NCBI RefSeq assembly: GCF_902809865.1
Contig: NZ_CADDWH010000002.1
Span: 1 to 64,000 of the forward strand
DNA: 64,000 nucleotides
Reading direction: 5' to 3'
From: Halobacillus sp. Marseille-Q1614
Lineage (GTDB): Bacteria; Bacillota; Bacilli; Bacillales; Halobacillaceae
Shown: in pieces, positions 6,945-14,638 of the stretch
How the letters are laid out: the number at the start of each line of letters is the position of its first letter
Position numbering within the stretch: the stretch's first letter is position 1
Translations under genes and position numbers: made by a program
Notes under the pieces: generated by a model
What the model saw: only the letters and a program-made list of their open reading frames with translations
What the model was told of the DNA's origin: nothing
Database searches by the model: none

Positions 6945-7181
6945 ATGCGGACGGTTACTCTTGAACAAATCAACCAAAATATCAATAATAACTGTAAAAA
7001 GGCGAATGCGGTCATAAGAACGTCAGCTCGCTCCTCAGCGCGAAGAAAGAAATCTCGGCCCCGTACCCCTGGAGAAGTCCAAGCGTTAAACGAGATATCG
7101 ATAGCTCGATGGCAAAAAGCTGTTAGGGCAGGGAAGATCATTAAAACAGGGCAAAGGTCCATGTACTATGACTACCGTTAG
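6945..7181 (+). CDS. Small basic protein, partner of the nucleotidyltransferase (78 aa)
   Basis: ATG 6945 is chosen because AAGGTGGGG lies at the right distance; ATG 6936 is too close to it. The product (MRTVTLEQINQNINNNCKKA, a very basic middle ARRKKSRPRT, and IARWQKAVRAGKIIKTGQRS ending MYYDYR) is a helical, Arg/Lys-rich small protein. It overlaps the following nucleotidyltransferase by 14 bases, so the two are translationally coupled, as in antitoxin-toxin pairs. A clear paralogue without the enzyme partner is encoded at 7838-8077. Function unknown; a DNA-binding antitoxin is a reasonable guess. Confidence 0.65.
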   Translation: MRTVTLEQINQNINNNCKKANAVIRTSARSSARRKKSRPRTPGEVQALNEISIARWQKAVRAGKIIKTGQRSMYYDYR

Positions 7182-7755
7182 AGACTTAAAAGAAGCTCTT
7201 AAATTCTTGGGAGAGAAGCCTAAATTTGAACGTCAACTTGAATTTGCTTCCCTCTTGACCGATTATTTTAAAAATAAGGGAATTACTCCTATTGTCGTAG
7301 GCGGGTTATCGGTTGAAATCTATACCCGAAATGATTATCACACCCATGATATTGATTTCGTGAGTGAGCGTTGGGATTTATTTGATGAACTTCTTACTAA
7401 ATTAGGGTTCCAGCGCACTCAACGGGAATGGTATCATGTAGAATCTGAGATTGCCGTTGAAGTCCCCTCAAACAAGCTGGAAGGGAGTCTTGATCGTGTG
7501 TATGAGATCTCCCTTCCTAATGGGAAGGTACTGTACGTCATAGGTGTAGAGGATATCATTATTCATCGAATCGAAGGGATTGCTTTTACCCTAAAGTACC
7601 CGGAAGAGGATGAAGATTACGAATGGGCGTATAGAATGTTTTTAATTCACAAAGATGATATAGACCTGGATTACTTGATTCAACAAGCCAAACAAGTGAA
7701 TATTTACCCTCTTATTGAACCGTGGTTTGACTCGAAAGAACTTACAGAGACATGA
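7168..7755 (+). CDS. Nucleotidyltransferase-fold protein (DUF6036/AbiEii-like)
   Basis: 195 residues. Residues ~40-65 carry the nucleotidyltransferase signature: PIVVGGLSVEIYTR then HTHDIDFVSE, i.e. GG-S followed by a DxD-type metal site, with a later acidic region (IGVEDIIIHRIEGIA). This fold is shared by AbiEii, MenT and other NTase toxins, and by antitoxins of the MNT type. ATG 7168 overlaps the upstream small basic gene, supporting a two-gene toxin-antitoxin or phage-defence module. The pair is followed by a good terminator. Which partner is toxic cannot be told from sequence. Confidence 0.65.
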   Translation: MTTVRDLKEALKFLGEKPKFERQLEFASLLTDYFKNKGITPIVVGGLSVEIYTRNDYHTHDIDFVSERWDLFDELLTKLGFQRTQREWYHVESEIAVEVPSNKLEGSLDRVYEISLPNGKVLYVIGVEDIIIHRIEGIAFTLKYPEEDEDYEWAYRMFLIHKDDIDLDYLIQQAKQVNIYPLIEPWFDSKELTET

Positions 7756-7773
7756 TCTGTGGGTTCTTTTTTT
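7738..7773 (+). terminator. Terminator after the nucleotidyltransferase gene
   Basis: GAACTTACAGA (7738-7748) pairs with TCTGTGGGTTC (7756-7766, two G-U pairs), followed by seven T. The stem includes the last codons. Confidence 0.75.
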
Positions 7774-7837
7774 GCTCTCTTCGTCATAAAGGTTCAATAG
7801 CTGAGCCATACTAGTCTTAGCAAGAGGTGGGGGAGCG

Positions 7838-8077
7838 TTGAAAAAAGTGAAACTAGAGGATCTAAATCATCGAATTGAGTCCAACAGAAAAGAAGCGAAT
7901 AAGCGCATTGCGGAAAGTCGAAACGGAAGACGAAAGCGAACTAGAGGTAGAACAAAAGGAGAGAAAGAAGCATTGGACGTCCTATCGGTCAAGCGTTGGA
8001 AAAAAGCTGAGGAAGAAGGACTGATTAAGAAACTAGGAGATAGGAAAATGTTTTATGACCATCGGTCCGCCAACTAA
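7838..8077 (+). CDS. Small basic protein, orphan paralogue of the 6945 gene (79 aa)
   Basis: TTG start at 7838 behind GGTGGGGGAG. The product aligns along its whole length with the 6945 product: VKLEDLNHRIESNRKEANKR, RRKRTRGRTKGEKEALDVLS, VKRWKKAEEEGLIKKLGDRK and the ending MFYDHR against MYYDYR. It has no nucleotidyltransferase gene next to it, so it may be a solitary antitoxin or regulator. A class A/class B composite palindrome follows about 115 bases downstream. Confidence 0.6.
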   Translation: MKKVKLEDLNHRIESNRKEANKRIAESRNGRRKRTRGRTKGEKEALDVLSVKRWKKAEEEGLIKKLGDRKMFYDHRSAN

Positions 8078-8190
8078 CGCTTATGCTTTTGAGGGATTGA
8101 TAACAGGAAGAAAATTCCAACATGAATTCCGTGGCCAAAAGGCCCTTTTCCTTGTAAAAATCGTCTAGAAAAAAGAATCTATTTAGGTGT

Positions 8191-8226
8191 TGAACGTTTA
8201 CGTAAACGTTGATGTTTACGTTTGTC
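8191..8226. repeat. Composite class B + class A palindrome (reverse orientation)
   Basis: A perfect 18-bp class B palindrome (8193-8210, AACGTTTAC/GTAAACGTT) overlaps a class A element read in the opposite direction (arms 8200-8207 and 8214-8221, loop GTTGAT). Confidence 0.85.
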
Positions 8227-8466
8227 TTTCTTAAGAAAGACAGGTCTTTAAAACGTCTAAAGGGTTTATTGATTGTACGTCTCCTATAGATGGTGGTGAT
8301 CGTCAAATTGTAGTTGTTGATCATGAACATCTCCCCTACGTATACTCCCTCTAAAGTACTACCTTGCCTCATTCGTTACATTTCTAGTGACATGTATGAT
8401 GCTTAAAGAGAAGTGGCCGACGACGAGTCGAAGTTCAATAGCAAAATGGATTGTTCACACAAAGGA

Positions 8467-8493
8467 AAGCAGACCAACGTCTGCTTTTTTATT
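8467..8493 (+). terminator. Rho-independent terminator
   Basis: AAAGCAGAC and GTCTGCTTT with a 4-base loop, followed by a T run. It is the first of several hairpins in front of the ArdC gene. Confidence 0.7.
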
Positions 8494-8547
8494 TTGGTTA
8501 TTTTTCCTTTTGCACTCCGAATCGTAAAACGTCCCACATTTTCTAAC

Positions 8548-8673
8548 CTTGCAGCAGGCAGGACACCCGAACCTTTCCTGCTGCAAGCTAAGAAAATGAA
8601 AAAGGAGTCCATAACCTTTCACGGCATATCCTCGCTTCGCTACGGTATTCCATGGAATTATGGACTCCTTTTT
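8548..8673. other. Hairpin-rich region upstream of the ArdC gene, candidate single-strand promoter/origin
   Basis: Two strong inverted repeats follow the terminator: CTTGCAGCAGG (8548-8558) with CCTGCTGCAAG (8577-8587), and AAAAAGGAGTCCATA (8599-8613) with TATGGACTCCTTTTT (8659-8673). A third short one (GGGAA/TTCCC near 8703-8720) follows. Antirestriction genes of conjugative plasmids are often expressed from such folded single-stranded leader regions right after transfer. Alternative readings are a single-strand replication origin or ordinary tandem terminators. Confidence 0.45.
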
Positions 8674-8776
8674 ATGGGCGTTTTGAGATTCTCCATAGCA
8701 AAAGGGAAAAATAATTCCCTTTTGGGGAACCCCCTTCGTTTCGGAGTTCCAAAAGAAAAATAAGGAGGAGAAAATC

Positions 8777-9601
8777 ATGAGTAAAAAAATTTATGAAATG
8801 ATTACCAACCAAATGATTGAGAAGTTGGAGCAGGGAGTTGTCCCTTGGAGAAAACCTTTTAGAAATGGCATGGCGGTTAATTGGAAAACACAAAAACCTT
8901 ATCGAGGTATTAATACCATGCTTTTGGATGGCGGAGAATATGCCACCTTTAAACAGATCAAAGAAGCTGGCGGCAAGGTAAAGAAAGGGGAAAAATCTCA
9001 TATTGTGGTGTTTTGGAAGATGCTTCACGTCGCAGATCAAGAAACGGAAGAAGATAAAAAGATTCCTTTGCTTCGTTATTATCGAGTGTTTGAAGTCGGC
9101 TCTCAAGTTGAAGGGTTAGAAACGAAACGAACCGTTGAAACGTTCGAACATGATCCCATTGAAGAAGCTGAAAAGGTCAAAGAAGAATATTTCAATGCCC
9201 CTTCTTACACCTTTGTTAGTGGCCGAGCCTACTATGTGCCGTTTGAGGATCGGATCAACGTCCCTCCTAAAGAAGATTTTGAGGACATTCACGAATATTA
9301 CAGCACCTTATTTCATGAAATGGTGCACAGCACCGGTCATAAGAACCGACTCCACCGAGAAGGGATTACTGGAGAAATTCGCTTTGGCAGTAAGAACTAC
9401 AGCAAAGAAGAATTGATTGCTGAGTTAGGAGCTTCGATGCTTTGCGGGGTAACCGGGATTGAAAATCAAACGATTGATAATAGCGCCTCTTATATTCAAT
9501 CATGGTTGCGGAAATTAAAAGACGATAAAACTTTAATTGTAAGTGCTTCTCAAAAAGCACAAAAAGCCAGTGATCACATACTACGTACTGAATTTCATTA
9601 A
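8777..9601 (+). CDS. ardC: ArdC-family antirestriction protein
   Basis: 274 residues. The N-terminal ~120 residues form the ArdC single-stranded-DNA-binding domain (IYEMITNQMIEKLEQGVVPW, KPYRGINTMLLDGGEYATFK, AGGKVKKGEKSHIVVFWK). The C-terminal half is a zincin-like domain with the metal motif FHEMVHSTGH near residue 180 and a downstream glutamate in KEELIAELGASMLC. ArdC proteins protect incoming plasmid DNA from host restriction during conjugation. ATG 8777 follows AAGGAGGAGAAAATC. The preceding hairpin-rich region suggests expression early in transfer. Confidence 0.88.
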   Translation: MSKKIYEMITNQMIEKLEQGVVPWRKPFRNGMAVNWKTQKPYRGINTMLLDGGEYATFKQIKEAGGKVKKGEKSHIVVFWKMLHVADQETEEDKKIPLLRYYRVFEVGSQVEGLETKRTVETFEHDPIEEAEKVKEEYFNAPSYTFVSGRAYYVPFEDRINVPPKEDFEDIHEYYSTLFHEMVHSTGHKNRLHREGITGEIRFGSKNYSKEELIAELGASMLCGVTGIENQTIDNSASYIQSWLRKLKDDKTLIVSASQKAQKASDHILRTEFH

Positions 9602-9606
9602 AAGTG

Positions 9607-9631
9607 GCCTGCATGGGTCGACCATGCAGGC
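9607..9631. terminator. Hairpin after the ArdC gene
   Basis: GCCTGCATGG and CCATGCAGGC form a perfect 10-bp stem with a 5-base loop six bases after the stop codon. No clear T run follows. Confidence 0.5.
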
Positions 9632-9650
9632 TACTACAGTGGAACATCAC

Positions 9651-9690
9651 ACAAACATTTACGTAAACATCAACGTTTACGTAAATGTTT
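9651..9690. repeat. Class A palindrome, copy 5, with 16-bp arms
   Basis: Arms 9653-9668 and 9675-9690 around ATCAAC. The outer arms (AAACATTTACGTAAAC) differ from other copies but remain perfectly complementary, 50 bases after the ArdC stop. Confidence 0.9.
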
Positions 9691-9750
9691 CCATCTTAAA
9701 GGGATAACTCTCAAAGAAAGAATTCAATAGGGATAAAGGAGGAACATGAA

Positions 9751-10242
9751 TTGAAGACGTGTGCTTATTGTGGAACTCCACTTAAACAAATAACAAAGGG
9801 GTATTTCTGTGATTTTTGTGACATGCAGCTAAAGGTATCGCAGGTAAAAGAAAATCATGAGCGAGTGAGCGTCAGGATACGAGAATTCGCTTTAGAGAGC
9901 TATATTCATAAATCCACACCGGAACTTATGAAGCTTTCTACCTTTGAATTGTTGGATTTGTTGAAAAAAGCCAGAACGGAGCGTGGTACAATGTATCATC
10001 AGAATCTTGTGTTTCATAAGGTTATGGATATTTCGGAGGATCGCCAGTACGAGGAATATGAAAAGGTTTCCGGTGAGGCATACACATATATGACGAGAAA
10101 AATGTTTGTATTAGAGAATTTAGTTTACGAACGACTTGGATATATACCAACACGGATCACAGAGCGTTACCTGATCCAATATATAGAAAAAATCCAGAAA
10201 GGAAAAAGGGGGACAATGAAAATACGCACCACAAAAATATAA
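9751..10242 (+). CDS. Zinc-ribbon protein of unknown function (163 aa)
   Basis: TTG 9751 follows AAAGGAGGAACATGAA. The N-terminus is a zinc ribbon (CAYCGTPLKQ...YFCDFCDMQ: two CxxC pairs), followed by an all-helical region with many charged residues (STFELLDLLKKARTERGTMY, YMTRKMFVLENLVYERLGY). Proteins of this layout occur on Bacillus plasmids, but I know no assigned role; a nucleic-acid-binding regulator is possible. The stop codon lies inside the 19-bp left arm of a class A palindrome. Confidence 0.6.
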   Translation: MKTCAYCGTPLKQITKGYFCDFCDMQLKVSQVKENHERVSVRIREFALESYIHKSTPELMKLSTFELLDLLKKARTERGTMYHQNLVFHKVMDISEDRQYEEYEKVSGEAYTYMTRKMFVLENLVYERLGYIPTRITERYLIQYIEKIQKGKRGTMKIRTTKI

Positions 10243-10278
10243 CAAACGTAAACATCAACGTTTACGTTTGTTATATTT
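10235..10278. repeat. Class A palindrome, copy 6, longest arms (19 bp)
   Basis: Perfect arms 10235-10253 and 10260-10278 around ATCAAC. The palindrome overlaps the TAA stop (10240-10242) of the zinc-ribbon gene. Confidence 0.92.
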
Positions 10279-10360
10279 AAAGAAATTGATAGGGGGTGTT
10301 TTTTGAAAGATAACGCCCTCTCATTCGTATCCTATACCATCACCTTTTGAGTGAATATCA

Positions 10361-10392
10361 ACAAAAGCGCAAACGTCAACGGTTGCGCTTTT
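10361..10392. repeat. Class A variant with GC-richer arms
   Basis: Same 10-6-10 layout as class A but arms AAGCGCAAAC and GGTTGCGCTT (one mismatch) around GTCAAC, followed by T. It lies ~50 bases beyond the stop of the leftward lipoprotein gene. Confidence 0.6.
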
Positions 10393-10443
10393 TCCTTGAG
10401 AAAATGGGGAGCTCCGAAATGTCCGGGTAGAGATATTGCTTCC

Positions 10444-10914
10444 CTAGTCCTGCGTGTTGTCTATGTTTTGTTTAAGTTCATTCAAGCTCTCCAAAGTAGG
10501 TTGTATCCATTCTTTCATCTTTTCCACGTCAGGGGAGTCTTTTTTTGCTTCATCAATAAGTGGGTAAAGGCTTTCCTCTATTTTCGCATATTGATCTGGA
10601 AATTGTTCCTCTACTTTCTTTTCAATTTGGTCCCAATTTTCCTCAAGTGTTTTTCCTTCTTCATTAATTGTATTGGCATCTGCTGAATCTTCTAAGCTAC
10701 TATTCAATTGCTCGACGGAGTTAATGACAGTATCAACGCCAGATACAAACTCCGTATCTTCCCCTTCATTACCGGTTTCTTCCGAAGTTTCCTCATTGGA
10801 TTCCTGGGTTTGCTCCTCTGAAGAATCTGTATTTTCTTGATTATCCGATGTACCGCAAGCCCCTAGAATTAAGCCAAGCACTAAGATAAAGCTGAAGGAA
10901 TAATAGTGTTTCAT
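10444..10914 (-). CDS. Acidic lipoprotein of unknown function
   Basis: 156 residues with a lipoprotein signal (SFILVLGLILGACGTS; lipobox LGAC, Cys ~20), a serine/glutamate-rich linker (residues ~25-55) and a helical, acidic domain (INSVEQLNSSLEDSADANTI, EEQFPDQYAKIEESLYPLID, EWIQPTLESLNELKQNI). It should be anchored to the outer face of the membrane. Standing alone between a class B site upstream (11132) and a class A variant downstream, it behaves as one self-contained unit. No family recognised; surface exclusion is only a guess. Confidence 0.7.
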   Translation of the reverse strand: MKHYYSFSFILVLGLILGACGTSDNQENTDSSEEQTQESNEETSEETGNEGEDTEFVSGVDTVINSVEQLNSSLEDSADANTINEEGKTLEENWDQIEKKVEEQFPDQYAKIEESLYPLIDEAKKDSPDVEKMKEWIQPTLESLNELKQNIDNTQD

Positions 10915-11130
10915 ATAAATGCCTCCTCATTAGATGATTTGAATTCAGAAAGAGTATTCCCATAATATTCTAGATAAAACGAGGCCAATAGAACTAATGA
11001 CGAATTTAGGTTATGTAATGATATAATTTCTTAATAGTTATCTAGTAGTATGGGCACTGTGAAACCCCTTTGTATTCCTTTTTATCTGAGTGATAGTAAA
11101 CGCTATATAAAATCAAATGGACGTCTATAA

Positions 11131-11152
11131 AATTTACGTAAATGTTTGTGTT
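11131..11152. repeat. Class B palindrome upstream of the lipoprotein gene
   Basis: ATTTACGTAAAT (11132-11143) followed by GTTTGTG, the class B half-site. About 220 bases before the lipoprotein start. Confidence 0.65.
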
Positions 11153-11301
11153 TTTATTAAAAGGGGGGTTAGAGAAGATTAATAATCCAACCACATTCTT
11201 TCATAGAGTTTTGAATAGATGGATACATCATTAACTGACTGATGTGATCAAGCAATTAAAATAAAAGGATTGTAAAAGATATATTGTTACTAATGTGAAC
11301 A

Positions 11302-11343
11302 AAAAACACAAACGTAAACATCAACGTTTACGTTTGTGTTTTT
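11302..11343. repeat. Class A palindrome, copy 7 (18-bp arms)
   Basis: Perfect arms 11302-11319 and 11326-11343 around ATCAAC. Read leftward it is followed by a T run, consistent with terminating the amidase transcript. Confidence 0.92.
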
Positions 11344-11447
11344 CTAAAAATCTCATTTTTAAACAAATGCACCTACATAAACGTTAGTTGGAAATTAGAT
11401 GATGTGGGGAAATAGAAAAAATGTCATTGGGACAATCCTTCTTTTTG

Positions 11448-12821
11448 TTATTCGATCTCTTTCAATAAGTTTTGGAGGTCTTCTACCTGTTTTTCAATTT
11501 GTCCGATTGTATAAGTTGCATTACGCTTGAACAGAGATATAATACTTTGCCCGTAAGTGGTTCCAGGCACAGCCCATTTCCCATTTAATTGAGTCCATGT
11601 TGTGGCACTTCCACGTGTCACAAGGTCAAATCTAGGGTCTACTTTTTCATATCCTGGAGGGATATTTTGTTTAGAACTGTAAGCGAATAAATGTTGAATA
11701 TGAGCGTGCACTCCTTCTTCCGGTGTTTTAAAAGTTGCACCAGGATTCCCCGGTCCTGTAGCTCCGATGCCAGCAAAGTTATTTTGGTTCTTGTCTACTA
11801 GACCTGTAAAGCGAAAATAGTCTGTTTCATGCATGGCTTGGGCATAAGCAACGTCTCCCCGAACCCCGTAGATGGCCCCATACTTTATATAATGTTCCCC
11901 TAACAATGGCGCATTAGGATTAACTGTTTTTACAAAATGATCGAGCTGAAAGGCGTTTAGTAGAGAGACTCCCTGGATCGTAAATCTTTCTTCAGGGGTG
12001 GGCGGAGGCGGAGTTGGCGGCGAAACAGTGTCACTTATAATATAAGCGTCGGTAATACCAGCAGCTTTTAAAGCTTCTACTTGAAGTTCAGCATTTTCTC
12101 TGCTAGCAAAAGCTCCAGCTTGAACACGATAATATTGAACACCAGAGATTGTGGTTGGAACTATAAATGAGCTAATTTTTCTTTGGCTAAGGTATTCAAC
12201 GCGATCTTCTGCGTTCTTTCTTTCGGTAAACGAACCTGCAATAACCTTAAAAAGTCCATCAGGGGAAGTTTTAACTGATAAGTTAAGTGCCCTTGCGACT
12301 CCTTGGCCTATAGCAATGGAAACGTCATTAATGAACGTATTGTTCCTAAGAAGGGAGAGATCTCGATTATTATCAACAAACAATACCTCTAATAACAAAG
12401 CAGGCATTCTGGTCTCTCTAAGAACATGGAAGTTCGCTCTTTTTTTCCCGCGATTCGTAACGTTATATTTTGAAGCGATAGCATTTATGATCTGATTGTG
12501 AATGACATCTTGATAGGTATGCGTAATTGTAGAAACAGTACCATTAAAGATAAAGCTTTCAAATCCGGTTCCCCCACCTGCATTATTGTGAATAGATAAG
12601 AAAAAATCAGCATTTTGAGCATTAGCCAGATCGGAACGTGCTTGTAAAGAGACGGTTGTGTCATTCCCTCTCGTCATAACAATTTTAACTTCGTAGTTTT
12701 CAAATAAAAAATCTCTAACCTTACTAGCAATCGATAAGTTAAAGTTCTTCTCAAAGTAACCTTGAGATGTAGCTCCTGAATCTGTGCCTCCATGTCCGGG
12801 ATCAATTACTATGGTTTTCAT
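11448..12821 (-). CDS. N-acetylmuramoyl-L-alanine amidase with SPOR and glucosaminidase domains
   Basis: 457 residues in three parts. Residues 1-180 are an Amidase_3 zinc amidase: VIDPGHGGTDSGA (zinc His, Glu nearby), FLSIHNNAGGG (second zinc His) and ALLLEVLFVDN (catalytic Glu). Residues ~185-265 hold two SPOR-type peptidoglycan-binding repeats (FKVIAGSFTERKNAEDRVEY, YYRVQAGAFASRENAELQVE). After a proline linker, residues ~290-440 form a glucosaminidase-type domain (DVAYAQAMHETDYFRFTG, QNNFAGIGATG). It cleaves both stem peptide and glycan. No signal peptide is visible, so export is unclear (as for several sporulation amidases). ATG 12821 follows GGAAGAA. Confidence 0.88.
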   Translation of the reverse strand: MKTIVIDPGHGGTDSGATSQGYFEKNFNLSIASKVRDFLFENYEVKIVMTRGNDTTVSLQARSDLANAQNADFFLSIHNNAGGGTGFESFIFNGTVSTITHTYQDVIHNQIINAIASKYNVTNRGKKRANFHVLRETRMPALLLEVLFVDNNRDLSLLRNNTFINDVSIAIGQGVARALNLSVKTSPDGLFKVIAGSFTERKNAEDRVEYLSQRKISSFIVPTTISGVQYYRVQAGAFASRENAELQVEALKAAGITDAYIISDTVSPPTPPPPTPEERFTIQGVSLLNAFQLDHFVKTVNPNAPLLGEHYIKYGAIYGVRGDVAYAQAMHETDYFRFTGLVDKNQNNFAGIGATGPGNPGATFKTPEEGVHAHIQHLFAYSSKQNIPPGYEKVDPRFDLVTRGSATTWTQLNGKWAVPGTTYGQSIISLFKRNATYTIGQIEKQVEDLQNLLKEIE

Positions 12822-12938
12822 ACTTAATTATTCTTCCTTTCAAGAGTATGGTACTAGTATATGCATGGATTAGAGACTTGTATGGACCGTAAGAAATCTT
12901 GCAATCTCATAAAAATAAGAGGCTGGATTCTCATAACA

Positions 12939-12962
12939 ATATTTACGTAAACGTTTGTATTT
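12939..12962. repeat. Class B palindrome upstream of the amidase gene
   Basis: TTTACGTAAA (12942-12951) followed by CGTTTGT, 120 bases before the amidase start codon. Confidence 0.65.
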
Positions 12963-13137
12963 GTGGGGATGGCTATAAATAAAGTGGATACAAATCATAA
13001 GTCTTCAAGTAATCTTCTCCACCTAATCTAGGTTGAGGATCGGAAGGCAGCGGTTTTTGATGGGTTCTGACCGCAAACCTTTAGCAACGGAAGCAAGTTG
13101 CGGACGGCGGTAGTAAGATTGATTAATCCCCATAAAA

Positions 13138-13170
13138 AAACAAACGTAAACATCAACGTTTACGTTTGTA
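13138..13170. repeat. Class A palindrome, copy 8
   Basis: Arms 13140-13151 and 13158-13169 around ATCAAC, 12 bases beyond the parB stop. Leftward it ends in seven T, so it also looks like the operon terminator. Confidence 0.92.
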
Positions 13171-13181
13171 GTGCTGAACTT

Positions 13182-13472
13182 TTATGATAAAAATTGGCGA
13201 AGAGCCTCATTGACGATTCGGGTTTTTTCCCCCTTCTCTTTTCCTGCTTGGCTATCTAATTGCTTGATGATGTCATTTTCAATGTAAAATGTAGCTCGTT
13301 TATATTTGTCCTCAAATTTTTTCTTTTTTTGAGGCGCAGCCTTTTTCTTCTCTTGTTTAGGCTCTTCTTTTTGAAATAGAGAGTCATGGGCTTTATTTAA
13401 TTGTTTTTCATTTTTTTCTGCGCTAGAATTTCTTCTATTTAATAAGTTACTGTATTTGTCTTTCTTTGACAC
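13182..13472 (-). CDS. RHH-type partition/centromere-binding protein (ParB-like)
   Basis: 96 residues: a disordered, lysine-rich N-terminal half (EKNEKQLNKAHDSLFQKEEP, KKKAAPQKKKKFEDKY) and a C-terminal ribbon-helix-helix domain (ATFYIENDIIKQLDSQAGKE then KTRIVNEALRQFLS). It overlaps parA by 26 bases and follows it, the order of small ParA-RHH partition cassettes in which the RHH protein binds the centromere, activates the ATPase and autoregulates. The class A/B palindromes around this operon are natural candidates for its binding site (inference). Confidence 0.75.
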   Translation of the reverse strand: MSKKDKYSNLLNRRNSSAEKNEKQLNKAHDSLFQKEEPKQEKKKAAPQKKKKFEDKYKRATFYIENDIIKQLDSQAGKEKGEKTRIVNEALRQFLS

Positions 13473-14229
13473 GATGGATCAACTCCTTAATAAAACTCTG
13501 ATATGGGGCAAGAGCATCACGGTCAGCTTTTAATCGGTTTTGAATGCCTTCAATAGAAAACTCTTTGATTCGGCTCCTGCGACGAATGACCGATTCAAAA
13601 ACAAGATCTTCAAAGTCTTCTTTGGCCTGATCTAATATAGATGAATCAATGGTGGCTCGAGCATCCAACATGGTTGTAAGAATGCCGGCTAAAACTAAAT
13701 CAGGATTTGTATTAGCTTGAGCCCCTGCTAAAAATTCTAAGTAACGATCTAGCGCATCATAACAAAAAGGTTCTGATTGCAGCATAACGACCGCATAATC
13801 TGAAGCTGTCAGTCCATTAATGGTATGATCTCCTAGATTTGGAGGTAAATCAATCAGGATAAAATCATACTCTTCTTTTACTACATCTAATGTTTCTCTC
13901 AGTAAATCAGTGGGTTTTCCTTTATACTCTCTATAGATATAACGTGGCAGTATAGAAAGAAAATCTTCTGCAGGTAAAATATCTAAGTTGTCACGCACGC
14001 GATGTATGTAGGGTACTGGGTCCTTCTCTTGTAATGCCTGTAATACGGTGTGTTCTGTAAAATCATAAATGTTTTTTTGGGTAAGCATCCCTGTCAGGTT
14101 TCCTTGGCTATCAAAGTCAACTGCGAGTACCCGATATCCCATGTCTGCTAAGAGATAACTAGAAATAGCTGTTGTGGTTGTTTTTCCTACCCCACCTTTT
14201 TGGATACCGAAACTTATGGTCGTCCCCAT
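13447..14229 (-). CDS. parA: ParA-family partition ATPase
   Basis: 260 residues of a Walker-type ParA/Soj ATPase. The deviant Walker A motif QKGGVGKTTTTAI is at residues ~10-22, Walker A' VDFDSQGNLT near 40, and Walker B YDFILIDLPPNLGDHTINGL near 120. It positions plasmid copies along the nucleoid together with the RHH partner encoded downstream. ATG 14229 follows GGAGGGAGATT. A near-perfect class B palindrome lies 41 bases upstream and a class A copy 130 bases upstream; these are probable operators or centromere sites. Confidence 0.92.
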   Translation of the reverse strand: MGTTISFGIQKGGVGKTTTTAISSYLLADMGYRVLAVDFDSQGNLTGMLTQKNIYDFTEHTVLQALQEKDPVPYIHRVRDNLDILPAEDFLSILPRYIYREYKGKPTDLLRETLDVVKEEYDFILIDLPPNLGDHTINGLTASDYAVVMLQSEPFCYDALDRYLEFLAGAQANTNPDLVLAGILTTMLDARATIDSSILDQAKEDFEDLVFESVIRRRSRIKEFSIEGIQNRLKADRDALAPYQSFIKELIHRVKERQIQ

Positions 14230-14266
14230 AATCTCCCTCCTTCAAACTTTTTCTTCATACTATCAT

Positions 14267-14294
14267 AACACAAACGTTTACGTAAATGTTTGTC
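14267..14294. repeat. Class B palindrome in the parA promoter region
   Basis: ACAAACGTTTAC (14270-14281) and GTAAATGTTTGT (14282-14293): a 24-bp palindrome with one mismatched pair, 41 bases before the parA ATG. Confidence 0.85.
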
Positions 14295-14354
14295 ATTTTA
14301 ATACTTACCTGGTCTTCAATTTATGCTTTTGATCAAGAGTGTTTATATATAGGA

Positions 14355-14390
14355 TTCACAAACGTAAACATCAACGTTTACGTTTGTAAT
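14355..14390. repeat. Class A palindrome, copy 9, between parA and the HTH-RHH gene
   Basis: Arms 14358-14369 and 14376-14387 around ATCAAC. This is the only class A copy between divergent genes rather than after a stop codon. Confidence 0.9.
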
Positions 14391-14638
14391 TATTGTATTA
14401 TTTTCAAAGACGTTTTATGGAGATATTCCTTTTTATAAAAGACCTTTCTTTTTCTACCCCACTTGTTTATCTTTATTACATATTGTTAAGTTATTACACC
14501 GTAGTCTTTGCTTAAGGTTAATAACGTTTTTTATGAGGCTTCAAAAGAGATACATTTTTTCTTTCACTTGCCTCTAAGTTGCAGGAGAATTCATATAAGA
14601 TGGAGAAATTAAAGATAAACATATCGGAGGTGTTGTAG

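Noticed and set aside
8413-8778. Overlapping frames in both directions before the ArdC gene
   Set aside because: They run through three strong hairpins and have no recognisable product.
10304-10351. 15-residue frame after GGGGGTG (KDNALSFVSYTITF)
   Set aside because: The ribosome site resembles that of the type I toxin but the peptide is too short and lacks a membrane helix.
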